Positions 8,901 through 17,344 of a stretch of 64,000 nucleotides of DNA are shown piece by piece; the stretch's first letter is position 1, and each line of letters begins with the position of its first letter. The position numbers were made by a program, and so were the translations under genes. The DNA lies in NCBI GenBank assembly GCA_963795775.1, contig CAWCJL010000003.1, forward strand, positions 186,001-250,000, in the 5' to 3' direction. The notes beneath the pieces were generated by a model. That model was given only the letters and a program-made list of their open reading frames with translations, did no database searches and was not told where the DNA came from. This DNA is from CAWCJL01 sp963795775. Lineage in GTDB: Bacteria; Acidobacteriota; Terriglobia; Terriglobales; Acidobacteriaceae.

Positions 8901-9944
8901 ATGACCTCCACACTTCGGCTGCAGATCGACCCTGCGGGCACACGCAGCGAAGCCGGCGCAACCGCTGCGCGCGAGGTGGCCGCCATCTGGCGCCGGGGCG
9001 GCACCGTCGCCTTCCCAACCGAGACGGTCTACGGTCTGGGAGCAAATGCCCTGGATCCGGATGCCGTAGCCCGCATCTTTCTGGCCAAGCAGCGCCCCGG
9101 CTGGGACCCCCTGATCGTGCATGTGACTGACCCCACCATGCTCGCGCAGGTCGTCGCGGAGATCCCCCCACGCGCGCGGTCCCTCGTGGACGCCTTCTGG
9201 CCCGGGCCGCTCACCCTTCTATTACCCCGCTCGCCGGAGGTGCCGGACGCCGTCACCGCCGGGCGCCCCCTGATCGGGGTCCGCATGCCTGCCCATCCAG
9301 TCGCCCGGGCGCTCATCGCCACCGCGGGCCTGCCCATCGCCGCGCCCAGCGCCAACTCCTTCGGCCGCACCAGCCCCACGACGGCCGCCCATGTGCTTGA
9401 AGACCTTGATGGCCGCATCGACGCCGTCGTGGACGGTGGTCCCACTAGCCACGGCCTCGAGTCCACCGTGCTCGACGCGAGCGGGCCGGAGCTCGTGGTC
9501 TACCGCCTCGGGGTCGTCACGCTTTCGGATCTCGAACGCGTCGCGGGCCCGGTCACGCTTTACCGGCCGCCGGAGGCCGGCGCTACGCCCCAGAGTCTGC
9601 CCTCGCCCGGTGTCGGCCTGCGCCACTACGCTCCGCGTGCCCGCCTCGTGCTGGTCGAAGGCGGCGCCGACCAGCTGGCTGCAGCCGCCCGGGAATACGC
9701 AGCGGCGGGCGACCGTATCGGCCTCATGCTCCCGGATGGCTGGACCGCTGCGGCGCCTCCCGAGGCAATCGTATTCCGCTGGGGCTCCTGGTCCGATCCC
9801 CCCGGTCTCGCGCAGCGCCTGTTCCTTGGCCTCCGCGAGCTCGACCGGCGAGGCGTCGGTGCCATTCTTTGTCCCTTGCCGCCCGATACGGGCCTGGGCG
9901 CGGCCATGCGCGATCGCTTGCGCAAGGCTGCCAGGCCTGCATAG
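8901..9944 (+). CDS. L-threonylcarbamoyladenylate synthase (Sua5/TsaC, long form)
   Basis: Makes threonylcarbamoyl-AMP from Thr, bicarbonate and ATP, the first step of the universal t6A37 tRNA modification. The YrdC domain spans about residues 20-210 with the family signatures GGTVAFPTETVYGLGANALDPDAVARIFLAKQRPGWDPLIVHV, TLLLPRSPEVPDAVTAG, PIAAPSANSFGRTSPTTA and DGGPTSHGLESTVLD. The extra ~130 residues (SLPSPGVGLRHYAPRARLVLVEGG onward) are the Sua5-type C-terminal domain; 347 residues is the normal Sua5 length. The CYTH gene begins 11 bp downstream, so the two are probably co-expressed. Confidence 0.93.
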   Translation: MTSTLRLQIDPAGTRSEAGATAAREVAAIWRRGGTVAFPTETVYGLGANALDPDAVARIFLAKQRPGWDPLIVHVTDPTMLAQVVAEIPPRARSLVDAFWPGPLTLLLPRSPEVPDAVTAGRPLIGVRMPAHPVARALIATAGLPIAAPSANSFGRTSPTTAAHVLEDLDGRIDAVVDGGPTSHGLESTVLDASGPELVVYRLGVVTLSDLERVAGPVTLYRPPEAGATPQSLPSPGVGLRHYAPRARLVLVEGGADQLAAAAREYAAAGDRIGLMLPDGWTAAAPPEAIVFRWGSWSDPPGLAQRLFLGLRELDRRGVGAILCPLPPDTGLGAAMRDRLRKAARPA

Positions 9945-9954
9945 ACTCGCCCCT

Positions 9955-10539
9955 ATGCAGTCCATCGAAATCGAAGTGAAGTTCCGCGTCCACGACCAGG
10001 ACGCCCTCACCTCCCGCCTCCCCGACCTCGGCTTCCGATGCGACACCCCGCGCACCTTTGAGCGCAACACGCTGTACGACACCGCCGACCGCCAGCTCCG
10101 AGCCCGGCGCGAGATCCTCCGCATTCGCGAGTATGGCGGCCGCTGGGTCGTGACCCACAAACAGACCCTGCCCGACGAATCCGCCGACGCTCCCCACAAG
10201 CAGCGCATCGAGACCGAAACCGCCGTCGAAGACGGCTCCGCCATGGAGCGCATCTTCGCCGCCCTCGGCTATGCCCCGGCGTTTGTCTATGAAAAATGGC
10301 GCACCGAATGGAGTGACGCCCACGGGCACTGCGTTGTTGACGAGACCCCCATTGGCCTCTACGCCGAACTGGAAGGCCCGCACGCCTGGATCGAAAGCAC
10401 CCTCGACCGCCTGGGCATCTCCCGCACCGACGTCACCACCCTCAGCTACGGGCGCCTCTTTGAGGATTGGCAGGAGCAGACCGGCAGCCCCGCCCAGAAC
10501 ATGGCCTTCGCAGAGATCGAACCCGTCGGCAAGGCATGA
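9955..10539 (+). CDS. CYTH-domain protein, class IV adenylate cyclase type (CyaB)
   Basis: A 194-residue single-domain CYTH protein. The N-terminal EIEVKFRV contains the defining ExExK metal/triphosphate-binding motif (residues 4-8). Further strand signatures are LRARREILRIREYGGRWVVTHKQ, AFVYEKWRTEWSD, CVVDETPIGLYAELEGP and SYGRLFEDW. Families with this fold are class IV adenylate cyclases (CyaB, AC2) and thiamine or inorganic triphosphatases; sequence alone does not separate these, although length and layout are closest to CyaB. The ATG at 9955 lies just after the stop of the Sua5 gene; an upstream extension of the same frame is only antisense-like noise within sua5. Confidence 0.85.
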   Translation: MQSIEIEVKFRVHDQDALTSRLPDLGFRCDTPRTFERNTLYDTADRQLRARREILRIREYGGRWVVTHKQTLPDESADAPHKQRIETETAVEDGSAMERIFAALGYAPAFVYEKWRTEWSDAHGHCVVDETPIGLYAELEGPHAWIESTLDRLGISRTDVTTLSYGRLFEDWQEQTGSPAQNMAFAEIEPVGKA

Positions 10540-10646
10540 CGTCGTTTGTCCTGCCTTTGCATTCGGGTCCCTGCTCCACCGCGGCCGCATCGCGCTGCTC
10601 TGCCGTGCTAGCGTGCGACGCGGCCACCTAAGCCTGTTGAGTAACT

Positions 10647-12596
10647 TCAGGGCTGCTGCGGCGGACCTATCACTGGAGTCTTCACTGGCGCCGCAAGCCC
10701 GATGAATACCACCATCGCGTGGCCGCCCGGATTGGTCTGCACTGGCACCGTGAGCCAATTGTTCGCAAGCCACACGTTGCCGGAGGCGTCGATCGCCACC
10801 CCGGTATTCCGTTGCAAAGCATTGCTGCTATACCCCGTGCTGGGCGAGATTGGATCGCCGGTCTGCAGTCCCGGAGGACAGTTCGAGGGTCTTGCACCGC
10901 AAAGCTCGGTCAGCCGATGGCCGCCGAAGTTTGCCACCCAGATGTTGTCGTTACCATCCACGGCGATACCCCACGGCAGGATGAGCCCACCCCCGGTGAA
11001 ATTGGACAACTGCCCAGTCTGCCCGGTGCGGGTGAGTTTGGTCACGGAGGGTCTGCCTTTGCTGAAGCCTCCCTTGAAGGCACATGGCAGTTCGACAATC
11101 CCGGAGTTCGTGATCCAAACGTTGTTCAGGCTATCGACAGCGACGCCCAAAGGCCTGTTGAGCATGCCGCCGGTGAAAGGGGAACCGGGGAGAGGAGAGC
11201 CGTCCGGGCTCAGTCCGATGACGCTGTCGTTTCCATTGCTGGCAATCCAGATATTGCCGTCAAGTCCCACAGCCAACCCAAACGGCCTGGACAGTCCGAT
11301 GCCGCTGAAGTTCCTTGCCTGTTGCGGATTGCCTCCAGGAAACAACGTGACACTGTCGTTCCCGCAGTTCGCAATCCAAACATTCGCCTGCTGATCCGCT
11401 GCCGTTCCTTGCGGCTGGCTGATGCTTCCCTGCCGAAAGCCGGTAACAGCGGGCGACAAGGGAACGCCGTTGCCATTGAACTTTGAAACACTGCCGGGGA
11501 ACGTCTTCGTGCAGCCTTTCCCCTGGAATCCGAAATTGCTGACCCACAGTTTTCCGAGGGGGTCGAGAGCAATGCCGAAGCCTGCGCCGTACAGGCCGCC
11601 GCCACTGTAAGGCGCGCCAGGCATATCGACACCTGTGGGGGAAAGCTTCAGGAGCTCCTCGCTGCCGCACACGGATACGAACGGGTTGGGATTGTATTCG
11701 TAGTTGTTGGTGATCCAAACATCCCCGTCTCGATCAATGGCCATGTTCCCGGGTCCGTCAAACTCATGCCCATTCCCCTCATACCTGATCGCCAGGGTCC
11801 AGGCATCCGGAGCCGACAGCAGGTACGGACGGTAGCGGGTGCGCAGCTGTGCCTGTTGAAAGAGCAGGACCGGGTTCTGCCACGGGAAGTGCGCGATGTT
11901 GACAGCTGCCTGCAGGGTGTCCAGGGGTGCATCGCCGCCTGGCGGTGTCGCTAACCCAAAGAGAGTTGCACAGGGAGCATCGGTCCGGGCGTCCACACAG
12001 CTCGCCAACAGGTTTGCCAATGTGTTGAATTCGCGCATGGTGGAAGTGGAGAGGCCGTTTGGAAAGCGCGCCAGGACGGATCCCACTTCGCCGGACTGCA
12101 GATCCACGAGGTTGCGTACCGTATCCGCGGCGTTCTGCAAGCCCGGGTATTTTCCGGAAATGTCTGTACCGGAAATGAATTGCGCCATGGCGTACGCAGT
12201 GGCCACTGTGGTGCGTTCATTGATGACGACCTCGGACGGAGCAGGATGCATACCGATGACGGTTGCCAGCCGAAGGAAATGTGCGCGACGAAGTGGGCGG
12301 TGCGCGGCCTGGAATCCGCCCTCCGCGATCAGATACAGCACGGCATCCGGTCTTTGGGGCCGTGCAAAGCTGACGGAAAATAAACCGCGCGCATCCGTCT
12401 TTGTCCTCGCCAACACTGCCGGCGCGGAATCGGGGCCGGTTCCTGCGCTGTAGAGGGTTACAGTGGAGAACGCGATGGGTACGCGGCCACTTTGTACCAC
12501 GCCCTGCTGTTCTGCAGCGGAACCCATGAGAGCGCCGAACAGGAAGGTCAGTGCCAGTACGCAGAAATTTTTCGCCCGGAAAGAGGACAACAGCAT
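10647..12596 (-). CDS. Secreted NHL/Vgb-type beta-propeller protein
   Basis: A 649-residue exported protein. The ATG at 12596 is used because gtgaggtg at 12601-12608 serves as its ribosome-binding site; a GTG four codons upstream lies inside that site. A signal peptide (FCVLALTFLFGALMGSAA) is followed by a small Ig/transthyretin-like region (SGRVPIAFSTVTLYS ... TKTDARGLFSVSF) and then a helical region rich in NAADTVRNLVDL. From about residue 280 there are at least six propeller repeats with the pattern 'xGNxWIANxGxxSVTxxxPxGxPL' (for example GLDGNIWIASNGNDSVIGLSP and DGNDNIWVANFGGHRLTEL), as in NHL and streptogramin-lyase-like Vgb propellers. Proteins of this type are abundant in acidobacteria; the ligand is unknown. 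It is convergent with the CYTH gene. Confidence 0.8.
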   Translation of the reverse strand: MLLSSFRAKNFCVLALTFLFGALMGSAAEQQGVVQSGRVPIAFSTVTLYSAGTGPDSAPAVLARTKTDARGLFSVSFARPQRPDAVLYLIAEGGFQAAHRPLRRAHFLRLATVIGMHPAPSEVVINERTTVATAYAMAQFISGTDISGKYPGLQNAADTVRNLVDLQSGEVGSVLARFPNGLSTSTMREFNTLANLLASCVDARTDAPCATLFGLATPPGGDAPLDTLQAAVNIAHFPWQNPVLLFQQAQLRTRYRPYLLSAPDAWTLAIRYEGNGHEFDGPGNMAIDRDGDVWITNNYEYNPNPFVSVCGSEELLKLSPTGVDMPGAPYSGGGLYGAGFGIALDPLGKLWVSNFGFQGKGCTKTFPGSVSKFNGNGVPLSPAVTGFRQGSISQPQGTAADQQANVWIANCGNDSVTLFPGGNPQQARNFSGIGLSRPFGLAVGLDGNIWIASNGNDSVIGLSPDGSPLPGSPFTGGMLNRPLGVAVDSLNNVWITNSGIVELPCAFKGGFSKGRPSVTKLTRTGQTGQLSNFTGGGLILPWGIAVDGNDNIWVANFGGHRLTELCGARPSNCPPGLQTGDPISPSTGYSSNALQRNTGVAIDASGNVWLANNWLTVPVQTNPGGHAMVVFIGLAAPVKTPVIGPPQQP

Positions 12597-12823
12597 GAAG
12601 CACCTCACATGCAGAATCTAAGTCGGAATTCAACAGGGGGGAAATGATTCGGAGCTGGCCGCAGCGCAGGACGGAAATCGTGGACATGCTGCACCCCGCA
12701 ATCAGGAAAAGTCAACTCTATTCAAATCATCGGCAACACTGGGTTCATCCTGGCGCCGCTCATCGGCCACGCGAGTACAGCAATGGGACTGCATCCAAAC
12801 CGGGAGCAAGGAGAGGCAGTCGC

Positions 12824-13855
12824 ATGACATATGTTCCCGATCAGCAACGGTACGAAGGCGTAGCATATCGGCGGTGTGGGCGGTCGGGCATTGTGCTGCC
12901 ACCCGTATCGCTGGGATTGTGGCAGAACTTTGGCGGCGCGGATGTATTCGAGACCGGCCGCGCGGTCATCCGCCGCGCCTTCGACCGGGGTGTTACCCAC
13001 TTCGATCTAGCCAATAACTACGGCCCACCCTACGGATCGGCGGAGGAGAACTTCGGCGAGATACTCCGCAAGGATTTCCGCGGCCTGCGTGACGAACTGC
13101 TGATCTCCACCAAGGCGGGCTGGGATATGTGGCCGGGCCCCTACGGTATCGGCGGCTCACGCAAGTATCTGCTGGCCTCGCTCGATGGCAGCCTCAAGCG
13201 CATGGGGCTGGACTACGTGGATATCTTCTATTCGCACCGGCCATCCATGGACGTCCCGCTGGAAGAGACGATGGGCGCGCTGGTCCAGACCGTCAGGCAG
13301 GGGAAGGCGCTCTATGTTGGCATCTCCTCCTACAGTCCGGAACGGACGCGACAAGCAGCAGCCATCCTGGCCAGCGAGGGATTGAAGCTGCTCATCCATC
13401 AGCCTTCGTATTCCATGCTGAACCGGTGGATCGAGCACGGGCTGCTGGCCACCCTGGAGGAGCTCGGCGTCGGCTGCATCGCATTCTCTCCGCTGGCGCA
13501 GGGACTGCTGACGAATAAGTACCTGAACGGCATCCCCGAAGGCTCACGCGCACAGGGCGGCGGCTCCTTCCTGAAGGACTTTTTGAACGAGGAGAACCTG
13601 AAGCGCGTGCGTGCCCTGAATGAACTGGCCAGGAGCCGCGGGCAGACACTGGCCCAGATGGCGATAGCATGGGTGCTACGCGACCCGCGCGTGACCTCGG
13701 CCTTGATCGGCGCGCGCAATGTGCAGCAGTTGGACGACTCGCTCGATGCTGTGAAGAACCTCAAGTTTTCCGACGCCGAGTTGCAGGAGATCGATCACTA
13801 TGCCACTGAAGGCGGCATCGACCTTTGGAAGGGCGCACGCGAGGGCACAGAGTAA
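12824..13855 (+). CDS. Aldo-keto reductase, YghZ/L-glyceraldehyde 3-phosphate reductase type
   Basis: An NADPH-dependent aldo-keto reductase of 343 residues. The ATG at 12824 has a ribosome-binding site (aaggagagg) about 8 nt upstream. FDLANNYGPPYGSAEENFGEIL matches the AKR14/YghZ subgroup and supplies the catalytic Asp and Tyr; LISTKAGWDMWPGPYG supplies the Lys, and IFYSHRPSMDVPLEETMGAL the His. IAWVLRDPRVTSALIGARNVQQLDDSLDAV is the C-terminal cofactor-binding region. E. coli YghZ reduces L-glyceraldehyde 3-phosphate and methylglyoxal-like aldehydes. The secreted esterase follows 29 bp downstream on the same strand. Confidence 0.9.
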   Translation: MTYVPDQQRYEGVAYRRCGRSGIVLPPVSLGLWQNFGGADVFETGRAVIRRAFDRGVTHFDLANNYGPPYGSAEENFGEILRKDFRGLRDELLISTKAGWDMWPGPYGIGGSRKYLLASLDGSLKRMGLDYVDIFYSHRPSMDVPLEETMGALVQTVRQGKALYVGISSYSPERTRQAAAILASEGLKLLIHQPSYSMLNRWIEHGLLATLEELGVGCIAFSPLAQGLLTNKYLNGIPEGSRAQGGGSFLKDFLNEENLKRVRALNELARSRGQTLAQMAIAWVLRDPRVTSALIGARNVQQLDDSLDAVKNLKFSDAELQEIDHYATEGGIDLWKGAREGTE

Positions 13856-13884
13856 ATGGAGGAGTTGAGGTGGAGAGGACACAT

Positions 13885-14967
13885 ATGCGCAGGAACCTTT
13901 TGATCTTCGGGTTGAGCTTTCTCGGGCTTGCCGCTCTCGCGTGTGCTTCGCAATGCATGGCGCAGACCAAAACGGAGGCGCCGATTCCGCAGTCGGACAC
14001 CAGCTATATCGGCCCGGATGGAACAGCGCATATCACGCGCGTCATCCCCGTCCCGGAAACGGTCAGTCCCGAAGCACGCAAAATGCTCGCACGGCAGGTG
14101 CCCGATAATCCGGCTCCCGAGCCGCTGGCTGAGCGCCGCAGCAAGACCGATGTGTGGCAGAACCACGCGGGCGATGCAATGCGCGCCGTTTACCCAGTCC
14201 AGATCGCTCAGCAGACCATTGCCGGCATTCCGGTAAGAATCGTCACTCCGATGCAGACACCGGAAGCAAACCGCAATCGCGTTCTGATCAACGTCCACGG
14301 TGGTGGTTTCAACTCCGATTCCGGATCGCTGACCGAGTCGATCCCGGTGGCGAATCTTACCCACACCAAGGTGATTGCCGTCTTATACCGGCTGGCGCCG
14401 GAGCATCCGTTTCCGGCTGCGGTGGACGATACGGTCGCGGTCTACAAAGAGGTGCTCAAGACCACCAAGCCGGAGAACATCGGCCTGTACGGAACCTCCG
14501 CGGGTGCCATCCTCACAGCGGAGGTGGCCGTCAAGCTTCGCCAACTCGGCTTGCCGATTCCGGGCGCGCTCGGCATCTTCTCCGGAATGGGAGACTTCGC
14601 TCGCACTGGTGATTCGCAGGCCATGTATGCACTGGATGGCCTATCCGGTCACCTCGATCCGCCAAAGCCCGGCAAGGATCTCCCCTCGTATGTCGCATCC
14701 ACGGATCCCAAAGATCCGGTCCTTTCTCCCATCTACGCTGATCTGCATGGCATGCCGCCAACGCTTTTCATCACCAGCGGCCGGGATCTGCTGCTGAGCG
14801 GAACCATCAATCTGCATCGCGCCTTCCTCCGCGCCGGAAATGATGCACGACTGGTCGTCTTTGAGGCACTGCCCCACGCGTTCTGGAATGATGTGTCTCT
14901 GCCCGAAAGCAGGGAGGCTCACCAGATGATGGCCTCTTTTTTCGATAAGGAACTCGGGCGTCACTGA
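13885..14967 (+). CDS. Secreted alpha/beta hydrolase, HSL-type esterase
   Basis: A 360-residue alpha/beta hydrolase of the hormone-sensitive-lipase group. The ATG at 13885 follows gagagg; the first ~26 residues form a signal peptide (LLIFGLSFLGLAALACASQCMAQ), so the enzyme is probably periplasmic. VHGGGFNSDSG (the oxyanion-hole HGGG) and YGTSAGAI (nucleophile elbow GxSxG, catalytic Ser) are intact. The acid residue is likely in FITSGRDLLLSG and the catalytic His is in LPHAFW. Length and motif order fit the family of short-chain ester hydrolases. The natural ester substrate cannot be inferred. Confidence 0.88.
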   Translation: MRRNLLIFGLSFLGLAALACASQCMAQTKTEAPIPQSDTSYIGPDGTAHITRVIPVPETVSPEARKMLARQVPDNPAPEPLAERRSKTDVWQNHAGDAMRAVYPVQIAQQTIAGIPVRIVTPMQTPEANRNRVLINVHGGGFNSDSGSLTESIPVANLTHTKVIAVLYRLAPEHPFPAAVDDTVAVYKEVLKTTKPENIGLYGTSAGAILTAEVAVKLRQLGLPIPGALGIFSGMGDFARTGDSQAMYALDGLSGHLDPPKPGKDLPSYVASTDPKDPVLSPIYADLHGMPPTLFITSGRDLLLSGTINLHRAFLRAGNDARLVVFEALPHAFWNDVSLPESREAHQMMASFFDKELGRH

Positions 14968-15028
14968 GCGGAAGACCGAAAAGCACGAGGATCTCAGCCC
15001 CTCAACATGACAGGGTCTGCGAAAGTGA

Positions 15029-15059
15029 AAGGCCCGCGCCAAATCTGGCAGCGGGCCTT
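15029..15059. terminator. Bidirectional hairpin after the esterase gene
   Basis: AAGGCCCGC (15029-15037) and GCGGGCCTT (15051-15059) form a perfect 9-bp stem with a 13-nt loop. It lies about 60 bp after the esterase stop and is followed on the minus strand by a T-rich run (tttcacttt), so it could end transcription from either side. Apart from this hairpin I see no gene in the 408-bp stretch 14968-15375. Confidence 0.5.
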
Positions 15060-15375
15060 GATCACCGGTGTACTGGTTGAGTTTGACCTGAGGCAATCCA
15101 CGCTTCTCAATTTCTCCGCCGCTCCTCCCAATCAGGAGTGGCAGATAAGAAGTGGGCCTCGGCGAGTCTGTTTCCGTGTCGCCAGGTCTAGAGCGTGGAC
15201 GCCCTAAGCCTCAGTCACCTCACGTACTGTGCAACAACTACCATCAGAATTATTCATGCGTTGGACCATCCTCCTTTCCCGTGTATTTCCACAATAAAGG
15301 GTGGCATTCGGCCTCGTCAAGGCCCGCACCAGAGGCGGATTTTGGCCTCCTTAAACATGCCCAAAAGTGCCCGCT

Positions 15376-16879
15376 CTACTGCATGCTTCCGGTTCCGCCG
15401 AAGCCATCCTGTGGACTGGAAGACAGAGCCATTTGCCGGTTGTGCAGCGTGGACAGGATCGCCCAGTCATCCCGGAAGTCGGCGATAGGCTCACGATGGT
15501 TCGGCTTTGCATGGAGCTCCGCTGCCACACGCGCCAGCATCAGTTTGTACGCCAGCTCCGCATCCGATCCCTCCGCCAGGATCGTACGGCGATCCGTGCC
15601 CAGCCGCTTGTGCGCGCCGTCCTCGTCCATCTCCAGCCAAACGCTTCCCTGTCCATCCACGCTCGCGTCGCCATGCTTGTCCAGCTCGCTCATCACGCGG
15701 CCGATCGCCTTTTCATTTGGCACCACGCCGGCGGCAATCGCGTCCTCCCGGATATCGCCGTAGCGCTCCCGGTACGCGGCCCACTCCGCGTCGGAGCCCA
15801 AGATCCTGTTGCGCTCCGCCTCGATCTTCGTCGCGGTCGCGATCACACGGTCACGGTTGCCCGCTTTCTCTGCAGCACGATGTTCGTAGCCCAGCGCGGT
15901 AATATCCGGAGAAGCATGACGGGCCAGGTCGTGCGCGGAATTGAAACGCGCGGTCAGGTTGTAATCGAGAACAAACACGCCCAGGGCGTAGTAATGGAAG
16001 TACGCCAGCGGCAGCAGCCACTTCTTCAAATGGAACGCGACCTCGGTCCCGTTCCGCGGTGTGCCGCTACGCCGTAAAGTACTTGGCACCTGCGGAAAGC
16101 GCACCACGTAGCGCTGCAGCTCCGGATGTCGGTCTCCGTAATGCGCATACGACCGGGCAATCGCCTTGGGGCTCGACATGCCGAAATCGTTGAGGTAATC
16201 GCGGCGCGTCGCATTGGGGAAGTAGCTGTTCAGCAGCCTCCGGGAGAAATCGGCGCAGTTGTTCGTGAAGCCCTGGTAGTGGTTTACATTCGGCTGGCGG
16301 TTGAGCTCCTCGACCATCCTGCGGTCCTGCTCGGCGGTCGTTTTGACCGCGAATAGATAGATCTCCCGGTTGAAGGTCGCGGCCACCATGTCGCGCCACT
16401 GCGCGTGCGGATCCTCCCGACAAGCATCCGTCCGGCAGACCGGGGCGAAATACCGTGCGCGCATCTCGTTCTTCCAGCGCCTGCTTCACCTTGCGGGAGG
16501 CATAGAGCGGCCGGTTCCCGGGCTGATCCTGCCCGTAAAGAAAAACGGTCAGCGGCACGACGTTCCACTCGTAGCGACTGTCCTCTTTGAAGTCGGCGTA
16601 ATTGGAAAGAACCGAGCCCTGCTCCCCCGGGGCGCAGAGACGCACCTTCACCGGCGACGCCGGACAGATCTCGGAAAAGTAAATAGCCGAATGTCCCGCG
16701 CTGGTGTAGCGAGCGGCTCCCATGCCGGTGGGCGCATTCAGAAGCAGGCCCACGTCCGCCCGTGCCGGCCAGGCAAGAAGGAATGCCAGCCCGGCGCCGG
16801 CCACCAGCAGCCAGTGCAGGCCATTCCGCGAAGCGCACTTGAAGCGGGGGGCGGTGGAGCGACATGAAAATATGTGCAC
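15376..16879 (-). pseudogene. Exported protein with permuted papain-like motifs, frameshifted
   Basis: Two overlapping minus-strand frames make one protein: 16879 to about 16470 and about 16470 to 15376. One surplus base near 16465-16475 separates them; removing it gives a continuous ~500-residue frame (…VKQALEDEMRARYF…). A GTG at 16879 has an AAGGAG site at 16886-16891 and is followed by a signal peptide (LLVAGAGLAFLLAWPARA). The mature N-terminus has GHSAIYFS and, ~150 residues later, TNNCADFSRRLLNSYFP. A His-then-Cys order with an NNC motif resembles the permuted papain fold (NlpC/P60-like, DUF4105-like). The C-terminal ~250 residues are unrecognised and charged. A peptidase or amidase role is inference only. 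Confidence 0.6.
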
Positions 16880-17138
16880 TCGGATCTCCTTGTCACCCAG
16901 TGCAAACACCGGAGAAAACCTGAAGTCACGGTTGGACAGCCGGAGGCGGGAGGGAAATTTGTGCCGTACGGAAAGGAGCGGACCCTCAGGCGTCCATTAC
17001 CTGCGTGATGCCAAAACCCTTCTTTTCAGCTTGCCGGAAGGAGAGCAGGTGATATTGTTAGCACCGGCTGATATTTTTTACGCTGTTGTGTATTTTTTAC
17101 ACTTGTTCATGGTACGATCACCAGCATTAGGAGTTTCC

Positions 17139-17240
17139 ATGTACGGCTTGCTCTCTGCCTTGGTTCTCGTTGTGCTTCTTTTTCTGCCGGTTCTCATTGG
17201 AACGCGCGATCTGGGCGGTAAGCGGGGGGCTTCCGCCTAA
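17139..17240 (+). CDS. Small single-pass membrane peptide, hypothetical
   Basis: A 33-codon frame (MYGLLSALVLVVLLFLPV... ) with a proper ribosome-binding site, AGGAG at 17129-17133, five bases ahead of the ATG. It is one transmembrane helix followed by a short basic tail with GTRDLGGKRG. The upstream 80 bp are unusually AT-rich for this genome, consistent with a promoter. I do not recognise a family. A chance frame in a 460-bp intergenic region cannot be excluded. Confidence 0.45.
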   Translation: MYGLLSALVLVVLLFLPVLIGTRDLGGKRGASA

Positions 17241-17344
17241 GCAATCTCCGACCCGGATCGCGTCTCCTTTTCCCTATTTCCCCCGCGCTTGCAACGACCG
17301 CAGCCTGCATTGCCCCCTGCCGCTATCTGTTCGCTGCGCGGTTC

